In this document: positions 11,305 to 20,517 of the stretch, piece by piece
Position numbering within the stretch: position 1 is the first letter of the stretch
How the letters are laid out: each line of letters begins with the position of its first letter
Source: Azolla pinnata
Lineage: Eukaryota; Streptophyta; Polypodiopsida; Salviniales; Salviniaceae
NCBI GenBank assembly: GCA_037176905.1
Contig: JBBBWG010028113.1
Coordinates: forward strand, 3,327 to 29,930
Direction: 5' to 3'
DNA: 26,604 nucleotides
Made by a program: the position numbers and the translations under genes
The notes under the pieces: model-generated
Told to the model about the DNA's origin: nothing
Seen by the model: the letters and a program-made list of their open reading frames with translations, nothing else
Databases searched by the model: none

Positions 11305-11407
11305 CGAAAATACATAAATAAAATAAATAAATAATAAAAAATACATACATATATACATAAATAAATAAATGAATAAATAAATAAATAAACAAATAAATAA
11401 TCGAAAA
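10927..11407. repeat. AAAT/AATAATCGAAAAT compound satellite array
   Basis: About 480 bp of (AAAT)n interrupted by repeated AATCGAAAA blocks, producing a higher-order unit of about 22 bp (TAATAATCGAAAATAAATAA) in places. It directly abuts the inverted-repeat element. The long minus-strand frames across it (10902-11886) are repeat artefacts. Confidence 0.9.
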
Positions 11408-11560
11408 TACCGAGGAAGAGGAAGAAGAAGAAGAAGAAGAAGAAGAGGAAGAGGAAGAGGAGGAAGAAGAAGAAGAAGAAGAAGAAGAAGAAGAGAAGAC
11501 AGAAAGCGCAGAGAAGAAGAGAAGAGAAGAGAAGAGACGAGACGAGAAGAGAAGGTCGCC
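11408..11560 (+). promoter_or_regulatory. GAA/GAG-rich 5' leader of the Expp1-like gene
   Basis: Purine tract (GAA)n/(GAG)n running to GAAGGTCGCC directly before the ATG. The start context GTCGCCATGG is a strong plant initiation context. The tract probably lies in the 5' UTR; no TATA box is seen between it and the AAAT array. Confidence 0.5.
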
Positions 11561-14500
11561 ATGGCCATGGCCCCCTTCCGCGCCTTCTTCTTCGGCCCCA
11601 TCGCCTGCCTCCTCGCCCTCCTCAGGCTCGCCTCCGCTTTCGATCTCGTCACCTTCACCGAGTCCGACACCAACAACGTCGTCAGCCCTTGCTCCGACAC
11701 CACCGTCCAGCTCGGCGACGGCTTCTCCTTCGGCATCGCGTTTAGCTCCTCCAACTCCTCCTTCCTCAGCAACAAAACGCAGTATTCCCCCTGCGACAAG
11801 CGCATCAGCAACACCATCTCCTCCGCCGGGGGGCACCTCGCCCTCTTCCGGCCCAAGGTCGACCAGATCAGCCTCCTCACCGTCAATCAGACCTATTTGG
11901 ACCTGGTAAGCTTCCCAAGCCTCTGTCTTTCTATTCTTTCCAGAATTGTCTGGGCCTCCCGTTGAAGTATCTCTCCCTTCTCTGAGATGGAAGGAAGGAG
12001 AAAGTGCACGCTTATGTGGTCACGTCGGTGAGAGATTAGAAGCCTTTCTTTTTGATGAAAACTATCCCAATGCACAGAATGAGCTTTACTTGCTCTTTTC
12101 CGAGTGATCGACGGAATATGTTCTTTTCATTCTTCATTTTCTAGCGACATTGTTTTACGTATCCATTTGCAATTGTCTTTATCTTTTATGCGTTCTTTTT
12201 TTCGTTTCCATGATCATGCCTTTCGATGCATCGATCACATTGCCTGGCATTTTGGAGCTTCATGTTTCCCAAACAACGTGGGGAAAATGGAACCTTGACC
12301 TCTAAGCTGAACAGGAGTACTTTTACATTGTGATGAGATTGTTTGTTCCTCGTGTAATTTTCCTCTGACGGTCATGAATATTTGCAAACATGTCCGCCTC
12401 TCCTGGGTCAGTGAGGTTCTAATGGTAAATTAGTAAAAGAACGTGCACACAATTATCATTACAACGAGAGATAGAAGGTATGTCTCATGGTAGATATTCC
12501 TTGCGTAAGCTTCATTCTTCATTTTGATTCCATCTCTCTCCTACTTTGGAATAATCTTGGCAATCTCTATTCAGAGAGACCTTGGTTGAACCTGTTCTAT
12601 TTTGAGTCAGAGATTGTTTCTTGAAACGCACATACCTATATGTACCATTGCACCAAATTCGGTTATGCGATGGAGGTTTTTCAAGAAAGGGATTCCAAAC
12701 AGGCTGCAGAACATGGTAAAGAGTTTTGGAACTTGTTTATCTTTGGGTTAAAAGTATATTGGAGCAACTACTGATGGTTTGACTATTTCAGAAGGCTTGT
12801 GTGGTTCATGATTTTTTGTATGGCTGAAGAGAGTGATATCGATTTAATAGCCTGCCTATCACCAAGATGGAGGTCTATTGCACGAGTGGCTGTTGAGGAG
12901 AAGAGATGTATTTCCTGTGACTCGTGCTCTTTCTTTGTTGTCTCTCACATGAAATGATGTTTTCACGTTATTTGGGTTTGTGAATCTGTGATTTGGCAAT
13001 TGTGAGTTGGATTCTTTTATCTATAGATGCATAAACACTTGTAACACATTAGGAACAATAACAGTACTTTGTGGAGCTTCTAGTTTATGCCAACTTCCAA
13101 GCCCTGAACACCCACACAAAGAAGAGTGTCCAAAGACAGGCAGGGTCTCATTGGTGCCTAAACCTTGCTTGTCACGTGTGAAATATGTAAACATATGGCT
13201 TGTATAACATTCGGTTACAGTGTGTACATATAATTGTCAAGACATCTCATATATGCATTCTAATTTCAACTCTATATAAAACAGCCGTTACTTTTTGGTG
13301 TGGAGATTGTGAGTGGATTAGATTATAGTTTTCTGAGGGGTCAACACTTGGAATAATGAGCTAGATTTGTTTGAATCGTAGCTGGACATGATTGTTCAGA
13401 ATGTCATATTAGTCAATTCTTTGGTACATATGTCTGGGAAGTTGTTTCCAGGAAGGTACATAGGGTATAAAGATCAGATCACTAGTGAAGAAATTTTCTA
13501 CCTGTATGAGTTTATTGTCTTTTGTACCTCAATGCATGCTATGTTAAGTGCTGATTTGTTATCACAATACAACTCCATGGATTATCAGAATACAACTCCA
13601 GGGGTCCTTAGCGATTGGTCTTCATGTCTTCGAAAATCATTTTCAACTGTAACTCACATATGCTGAATGGCATTGCCTGGTACTCAGATTTAGTGCATTG
13701 CCTTACTACTACAGTTTATTTCTTTCTCCATTATTCCTGGATTTCCTTCAGTAGCCTGATTCAATAATCATACTCACTTAATCTGCATTTGATGTCATAC
13801 ACATCAGAAAAGAATGCTTTTTCTTGAACTGCCTTTGAGATATTGTCAGATTTTATCTTGATTTCTTTATCTCAAAATTTTTACTGGATTTCCTTCGATA
13901 GCCCGAGTCAATAATTAAACCCAGTTAATCTGCATTTGATGTCATACACTTCAGAAAAGAATGCTTTTTCTTGAACTGTCTTTGAGACATTGTCAGATTT
14001 TATCCTGATTTCTTTATCCCAAAATTTTTGCTGGATTTCCTTCAATAGCCCGAGTCAATAATTGAACCCACTTAATCTGCATTTGATGTCATACAATTCA
14101 GAAAAGAATGCTTTTTCTTGAACTTCCTTTGAGATATTGTCAGATTTTATCCTGAGTTCTTTATCTCAAAAATTTTGGGTATAAAGATCAGATCACTAGT
14201 GAAGAAATTTTCTACCTGTATGAGTTTATTGTCTTTTGTACCTCAATGCATGCTATGTTAAGTGCTGATTTGTTATCACAATACAACTCCATGGATTATC
14301 AGAATACAACTCCAGGGGTCCTTAGCGATTGGTCTTCATGTCTTCGAAAATCATTTTCAACTGTAACTCACATATGCTGAATGGCATTGCCTGGTACTCA
14401 GATTTAGTGCATTGCCTTACTACTACAGTTTATTTCTTTCTCCATTATTCCTGGATTTCCTTCAGTAGCCTGATTCAATAATCATACTCACTTAATCTGC

Positions 14501-17500
14501 ATTTGATGTCATACACATCAGAAAAGAATGCTTTTTCTTGAACTGCCTTTGAGATATTGTCAGATTTTATCTTGATTTCTTTATCTCAAAATTTTTACTG
14601 GATTTCCTTCGATAGCCCGAGTCAATAATTAAACCCAGTTAATCTGCATTTGATGTCATACACTTCAGAAAAGAATGCTTTTTCTTGAACTGTCTTTGAG
14701 ACATTGTCAGATTTTATCCTGATTTCTTTATCCCAAAATTTTTGCTGGATTTCCTTCAATAGCCCGAGTCAATAATTGAACCCACTTAATCTGCATTTGA
14801 TGTCATACAATTCAGAAAAGAATGCTTTTTCTTGAACTTCCTTTAAGATATTGTCAGATTTTATCCTGAGTTCTTTATCTCAAAAATTTTGCTGGATTTC
14901 CTTCAATAGCCTGAGTCAATAATTGAACCCTCTTAATCTGCATTTGATGTCATACACTTCAGATAAGAATGCTTTTTCTTAAACTGACTTTGAGATGATG
15001 TCAGATTTGGTCCTGATTTCTTTATCTCGAATTCTTTGCTGAGCTGTTTGTAATTCACGGACTATATTGTAATGGACTTCCCTTGAAATTGGTGAACTTT
15101 CATGTATAGTTCTTTAGAATCCCCATGTTGAAATGCGTCTTTTACATTGTGTTATTGTATATCCTACCATAATGGTGAGCTAAAGCCCACAATAATACTA
15201 ACTGTACTCATCTTCCCCTTCAGCAATTTTTTCTGATTAATTTACTTTGCATAAGTGTATCTTTTTGACACTAATCTTGCCTTATATCTTTAAAGCAATT
15301 GATTTTCTGTACATTTTACTGAACCCCATTGTCCAATCCATTATCTTATTCCCTTTTGTTAAACTTACAAGTTCCCATGCTTTGTTATAATTTAACATCC
15401 ATAGCTTGTTTCTGATTCTCATAGATAAGGCCTCCTAGAAATGTTTTGGAATGTCAATGCTTTTTAGCATCATAAGAAAGTTTTTGTGGCTTGGTGAAAA
15501 ATTACTGAATGGAACATAGTTAGAGAGATAATATACTGGTCTTTTAATGCATTCCTTGGATCTGTTCTTTAATAGCAATAAGCTGACTTTCACCTTGGTG
15601 AGGCAGTTTCTAGTTAATAGCTGGCTCAACATCTCACAAAGATGGATATATAACAGTTGTGGATTTGGATCCAACTCTTGGATATGCATTAGTACAAGAG
15701 GTACTGCCTTATTCCTTGAGTACACCTTGCCAAACTATGGGTCTCTTGGATTCGATCTTTCTTCTTGGCTGCACAATTATGAAGTTGAGAAGTAGAGTCA
15801 TAAGTAGAAGTAGGTTGAGTCAAGAGGATTAATGGGAAGCTACATGTATAGCTCTGCTTGAACATACGAATTAGTAAGATAGGGTTTAACCTCATTAAAA
15901 TGTTCTATGTATGGAGATGAAATACTCATTTTGTTGGAGTATGATACACATTATAGCCCTTCCATTTGGATGAATACCCTAAAAAGTAAATACACATTTG
16001 GGAGCTCTTAGATCCACATCTTGTGCTATGAAATTGTACAAAGCAAAGACATCCAAACATTTTAGGAATAAGATTGTGGTCGTTTTTAATTTTGTGGAAG
16101 AGTTGTATCGGATTGTTAGGTCCTAAGATATGAATCTGTAATTGGTATGTAGGCAAAAGCTTTTCAGACATACTTCTAGAAAAGAATGGCTCGAAAATAA
16201 GATTTAGGGGGAACCCTTTCTCCCCAATAAGCTTTGTAATACGCATCTTAGCTGCGTGGATAAATGTTTTATAAATATAGATTTTGTAGCTCTAGGATCA
16301 AACCTCCTTTATTTATACTATGAACAGGTATGAAACAGGCAAATCTACATATTCTAGGAATAAGATTGTTGGTGCTCCTTATGCTATGGAAGAATTGGCT
16401 AATAAGTCCTAAGATCAGAGTTCGTAGTCGGTTGATTAGGTATGTAAACATAAGAATTGCTTCTCCTGGGGTATGTTTTTGGAAGAGAATGGTTTGATTT
16501 ATGTTTAATAAATATCTATGCTTTCTTTTTGCTCTTTCTTTTTGTCGGAGAGCAGACTTGTAGCTTATCACAATAAGCTTTACGGACATGTTTTTGGAAG
16601 AGCATGGATCAAGTCATGTTTAATAAATCTCTATTCGTCCTGTTTGGTATTTCTTTTTGTAATCAAAATAGTCTCATATATTATCAGTTTTAAATGTCTT
16701 AGTATGATTCACATCAGATTTTTTTAAAAGAAATACCCCTGTTGCTTTAGTACAAACATCAATAAATAATATAAACCATTGTACACCAGAAATTTTAGGA
16801 ATGGTAGTTGTCATTATGCAGTAAATGAGATAATGCTAGTTTATGTTAAAGTTGGTTTTGATATGGTGCATGTTCTCAAAAGTTTCAGTGAAAATCATCA
16901 ATATCTAACCTAGAACTTTGAGAATCATAAAGCAGGCATTATCTAACCTATTATAATGCCACCAGATTTTGCCTTTATGGCCAGAAAATTCTTCAAATAA
17001 ACAGAGAGCTAAGTTGTAATGGTTGTGGCTTGGCAAATCAAGGTCATAAAGCCAATCACGTTCTCTAGCATGTCTACTCATCTCCACCAAATTTGGTGAT
17101 AAATGTTATATGTGATTGAACATGCACTATATATAGTGAAGATAGATGGATCACGAATGAATGCAGGAAAGAACACGAATTCTATCTTAGAGACCACTTT
17201 GACTCTTCACGGGAATTTAGCCCTGGTGCTGGCCTGTTGCAGCAGAAAATGGGCATGTGTACAAGAAGTGTGCTACTTCCAAAATATGGGTGGGTGACTC
17301 AATTGGCAACCTGCCCTCCAATGCCAATGCAGTTAATGCGAAATGGCCACAAACAATGAAATGGATCAAGCGAAACCTTTAGGGAAAAGAGTGTGTGGGA
17401 CAAATGGGAGGAGCAACATCAGAAATCTTATGCAAGGACTATTAGAAGTTTAACCTAGACTAAACTATGGGGGTACCTTATATAGCGTGATAGGAAAGAG

Positions 17501-19631
17501 GCATGAACAGAAGAGTGGAGGCTCTTCTGTAGCTAGCAAATATAGGAGGATTGAGTTTAGCAGATAGAACACTAAGCACAGGTGGACACATGTGTCTTCT
17601 ATGTAAACAAATGTTGGTAGGGTTTGATAGCCAACCTCTTTGTACAATGCAATGAGGTGAACAATGACTGCATATGGCACTTGACGGTAAGGGGCTGCCT
17701 CACTGTGTAGCATTGGTTCCAAGGAAGTATGGATCTCCACACGTGCGTAGTGGCCTGCGTGAGACAATCCTTCATTACTGTGAGGCACTCCTTCCTGGGT
17801 AAAAAGGGGATAACATACCCAAGTGAGTAGAAGCAGGTGGTGCATGTTAGGGCAAGAGTCTTACTGTCATGGATCTGGTGAGTCAATTCCTGGTCAATAC
17901 GAAACAACCTCTATAGGCAGAACCAAGAAACATCGAAAACCCCTCCCTGTGATGAGGAGGTTCTGCATCTTTGTGGAGGATGCCACTTTAGAGTTGATGC
18001 CGGAGGGTATGACAGTCTGTTTTGGAGGTCTGCCAGGACACAAAAGATGTGTACTCAGTATAATTTTGATAGTGATAGTACCTGCACCCACAGTGGGAGG
18101 TTTCTAGGCCTTTCAGTCACCATAGCCAAAAGCTGCAAGGTAGAAACCCTCCGTACTGGCAAAACAAAAGAAAACAGAAATAAATTTGATCCCATTTCAG
18201 AGTGGCAACAGCATCTGTACACTCTATCTCTATTTCTGTTGTAGTCCAGTTGCTAGAACAAGCTTTTCAGCTCATTGAAACATTCAGTGACAGTCTGACT
18301 GCCTTTCTTTGCTAAATAGCCCTACTCTTATAGTGAATCAAATAATACATGATTGAGAAAAACGATTGATTTAACCAGGTAATTGTTGAAATAGCACACA
18401 CAATTGCTCTTCAAATGACTGAGAAAGAAAGAAAGAAAGATATATTAACGTCTGCCTAGACCAATAGGACCCACAAGGCAAAACGTACAATAATTTCTGT
18501 GTATCCACTCATCTACAAGAGTATGATGACAATTAGAGATACAATCATCCAATGTCTAAAAGATCAGGGTCATCCAAGAAAATAAAGTGTTAACCTAGGG
18601 GTATTGGTTATTGTTGCATAATGTTATGTATGGTATGAAAATACATTTTTACATTTATTATATATCTTTGTATCATTAAAATGTAGATTGGGAAGCATTG
18701 AAAATTTCCTTTTGTATGTGGTGCAATAATACCTTTCATTTTATTGGATGTAGTACAATGACAAATTCATGGTGGCTTTTGCTGGGAGCAAATATGCAGC
18801 AGTTTCCTTTCCCCATATAGTGTCGAATGGTACACATATCATTACGAGTTTTACACTGGTATTCTCATGTCTTATTTTCTAGCAGTTCTATTATCATACG
18901 TTGTAATTAAGGTGTACTGCATATAGCAGTTCTTTTTCACTTATAATTGCCAATTTCGAGCGCCAATGTAGTTTTTCATTGCCTGTACACATTGACTTGT
19001 CCTTCGTAGGATCTACTATGCATCAGTTTTGTGTTAAGCCACACAATGACTAAAGAATGTTTCCTTCAGTTAATCCATGAAAAAATTGTCAAATATTCTT
19101 AATGACAAGCAAAGAGTAGAGGTCTACCTGGTCTGGGAAGGCCCAATTTTTGCTTCTAATTCCTGCATTCTAGGTTTCACCAGCTTATATACTTGTGCTT
19201 TAGATATGCCTATTGTTGAATAAAAGCAACTCCCAGCATTAGATTAGTTACTATGCAATTCTTGATTTCTTGGACTATTAAACACTGGTTCTCAAATAGC
19301 ATTTAATGCTGTATTAATGAATTAGGTCATGGACTTCAGCAAGGGAAGGTTACAAACTCTGTTATGGAAAAGTTATGATTGCAGCACATGTGTGGGGAAT
19401 TTTACTTGCTTGGATGGGCAAGGTTGTGCGATTCCACTAAAAAGCTGCAGTACGAATGGAGGGAAAGTCGATTGTAGTATCAGTTTCCAGTTATCCTTCT
19501 CTGGGTCTGATAAGTATAACAAAGTATTGAACTCATGGTACGAGATTGATAATCTTCGGCAATACTCGCTGTATGGTCTATATAGCAATCTAAAGAACTC
19601 GCTGACAAGCGAATACAACAAGCTCTTCTGA
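11561..19631 (+). CDS. Secreted plant protein, Expp1-like, two exons
   Basis: Exons are 11561-11905 and 19326-19631, joined in phase 0 (CTG|GTAAGC ... ATTAG|GTCATG), giving 216 residues. Residues 1-26 form a signal peptide (PFRAFFFGPIACLLALLRLASA, then FD), predicting secretion or endomembrane passage. The mature part has cysteines spread through it (including YDCSTC, FTCLDGQGCAIP and KSCS), four N-glycosylation sequons (NSS, NKT, NQT, NFT) and a conserved-looking C-terminal block (LNSWYEIDNLRQYSLYGLYSN). The arrangement matches the plant-specific family annotated as Expp1 protein (Arabidopsis At3g44150-like), whose biochemical function I do not know. Exon 1 is strikingly GC-rich, with mostly C or G at third positions, while exon 2 is AT-rich like its surroundings. 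The second ATG (11567) could also start translation. Homologous order across the junction (TYLDL then VMDFSKGRLQTLLWK) supports the very long intron. The family name is from memory; the secretion signal and exon structure are seen directly. Confidence 0.82.
13463..14890. repeat. 714-bp direct tandem duplication, almost identical copies
   Basis: Copy 1 is 13463-14176 and copy 2 is 14177-14890. Comparing by eye I find one difference in 714 positions (G14131 versus A14845). Each copy holds a 274-bp unique segment plus three 147-bp monomers. The junction at 14,176/14,177 shows about one base of microhomology. Such identity means a recent event or an assembly artefact. Confidence 0.95.
13737..15038. 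repeat. 147-bp monomer repeat, seven copies in two groups
   Basis: Monomers begin CTGGATTTCCTTC at 13737, 13884, 14031, then 14451, 14598, 14745 and 14892; the last ends where CTGAGCTG begins at 15039. Spacing is exactly 147 bp inside each group. A 274-bp segment separates the groups. The last monomer is the most diverged, so the original array was probably four units, partly duplicated later. Confidence 0.93.
15085..17090 (-). mobile_element. Degenerate Ty1/copia retrotransposon pol fragment, antisense in the intron
   Basis: Minus-strand frames show copia polyprotein parts in the correct order. A GAG-pre-integrase-like piece (17090-16905) has RERDWLYDLD and IWWHYNRL. Integrase C-terminal pieces (16589-16269 and 16246-15926) have AILMFTYLINRL, FGCLCFV and YFLGYSSKWKGY. 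The integrase-RT linker (about 15725-15435) has KRPVYYLSNYVPFSNFSPSH. The start of reverse transcriptase (about 15300-15085) has KARLVSKRYTYAK and NVKDAFQHGDSKELYM. Frameshifts and stops are frequent, and no LTR, primer-binding site or RNase H is seen. It is a dead remnant of a plant retrotransposon. Confidence 0.85.
15960..16650 (-). repeat. Diverged tandem repeat inside the copia integrase remnant
   Basis: The integrase segment occurs twice about 292 bp apart (TAGGAATAAGATTGT at 16063 and 16355), and part of it a third time (TTTTTGGAAGAG near 16476 and 16590). The copies are far more diverged than the 714-bp duplication. Confidence 0.65.
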
Positions 19632-19892
19632 AGAAGCGGTTGAGCCAAGCTTGTGTACTAACTAAAAATTCATTTGGATCTATTTCTTCTCCGTGTAACA
19701 GAGAGTCTCCGTCGAACTCTGTGTTTGGTTTTTTGTTTTTTCTTTCTAAATGTTATACGAGGACATGGATGGCCTCATTTGTAGATATGCCCAACTTATT
19801 TCTCATATTATTTTGTCTCTCTCTCAAAGGACTTGTTGGATCTGACAATTGTGCGGGTTGACATAGTCTGAATGTGGATGAGGATTTGAGGG

Positions 19893-19943
19893 TTTTAGGG
19901 TTTCTAAACAAACCCTAAAAAAACCCTAATAATACCCTAATGT
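19893..19943. promoter_or_regulatory. Telo-box cluster forming a perfect 11-bp hairpin
   Basis: TTTTAGGGTTT (19893-19903) and AAACCCTAAAA (19910-19920) are exact inverted copies around a six-base loop, followed by a further AAACCCTAA and a CCCTAA. Telo-boxes in plant promoters are bound by TRB-type Myb proteins and can guide Polycomb complexes. The position about 600 bp upstream of the ATXR4-like start is compatible with a promoter element. Confidence 0.55.
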
Positions 19944-19965
19944 TTGTGGGTTTGTGCAGATCACC

Positions 19966-20391
19966 AATGAATGAACTGAATCAGATTGTGATGATGCATA
20001 TGTCGATTGAAACAATCCAGCTACTCATAGATAAGAGGCATGAATTGAACTGAATCAGATTGTGATGATGCATATGTCGATTCAAACAATCCAGATAGAG
20101 GCATGAATGAACTGAATCAGATGGTGATGATGCGTATGTCGATTCAAACAATCCAGCTGCTCATAGATAGAGGCATGAATGAACTGAATCAGATTGTGAT
20201 GATGCATGTGTCGATTCAAACAATCCAGCTACTCATAGATAGAGGCATGAATGACCTGAATCAGATTGTGATGATGCATATGTCGATTCAAACAATCCAG
20301 CTACTCATAGATAGGCATGAATTGAATCGAATCAGATAGTGATGATGCATATGTGGATTCAAACAATCCAGCTACTCATAGATAGGCATGC
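19966..20391. repeat. 72-bp minisatellite, about six units
   Basis: Unit GAACTGAATCAGATTGTGATGATGCATATGTCGATTCAAACAATCCAGCTACTCATAGATAGAGGCATGAAT. Unit anchors (TCAGAT) lie at 19981, 20055, 20117, 20189, 20261 and 20332, giving periods 74, 62, 72, 72 and 71. The 62-bp unit lacks the CTACTCAT part. The central units stay open as a 24-residue repeat (20103-20339), but no splice or family evidence supports translation. Confidence 0.92.
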
Positions 20392-20455
20392 ATGCATGCA
20401 CATAGATACATCCACACATGCATCGAGATGTGCAATGCATAAACATGCATGCATA
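20387..20455. promoter_or_regulatory. CATGCATG (RY-type) motif cluster upstream of the ATXR4-like start
   Basis: CATGCATGCATGCA at 20387-20400 and CATGCATGCATA at 20444-20455, 60-130 bp before the start codon. CATGCA is the RY element bound by B3 factors (ABI3, FUS3, LEC2) in seed-expressed promoters. The runs may equally be a simple ATGC microsatellite. Confidence 0.4.
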
Positions 20456-20517
20456 CATTCATACAGCATTCAAGATGTTGGATTCTGGTTGCGAATGGGA
20501 TTGATCACGAGAGGAAC

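Larger units (their letters stand above)
11906..19325 (+). other. 7.4-kb intron of the Expp1-like gene
   Basis: Single phase-0 intron with GTAAGC donor and AATTAG acceptor, about eleven times the length of the coding sequence. It contains the 147-bp/714-bp tandem repeat block (13,463-15,038) and an antisense copia pol fossil (about 15,085-17,090). The parts 11,906-13,462 and 17,100-19,325 show only AT-rich sequence, a (GAAA)n tract near 18,421 and short unrecognised frames. Confidence 0.85.
19632..20517. other. Short spacer between two co-oriented genes
   Basis: 886 bp between the Expp1-like stop and the ATXR4-like start. It must hold the 3' UTR and poly(A) region of the first gene and the promoter of the second. 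It contains a telomere-motif hairpin (19893-19920), a minisatellite (about 19966-20391) and CATGCATG motifs (20387-20455). Confidence 0.75.

Noticed and set aside
10902..11886. Minus-strand frames of 69, 223 and 225 codons
   Set aside because: They are simple-repeat translations (Leu-Phe-Ile-Tyr and poly-Ser or poly-Leu) and the antisense of the GC-rich exon 1 of the Expp1-like gene.
13737..15038. CRISPR-like regular spacing
   Set aside because: Repeats are contiguous 147-bp monomers without unique spacers, in a plant intron; it is an ordinary tandem array.
17465..18107. Frames of 126, 102 (-) and 94 (+) codons upstream of the copia remnant
   Set aside because: Both strands are open over the same bases and no gag, LTR or other motif can be identified.
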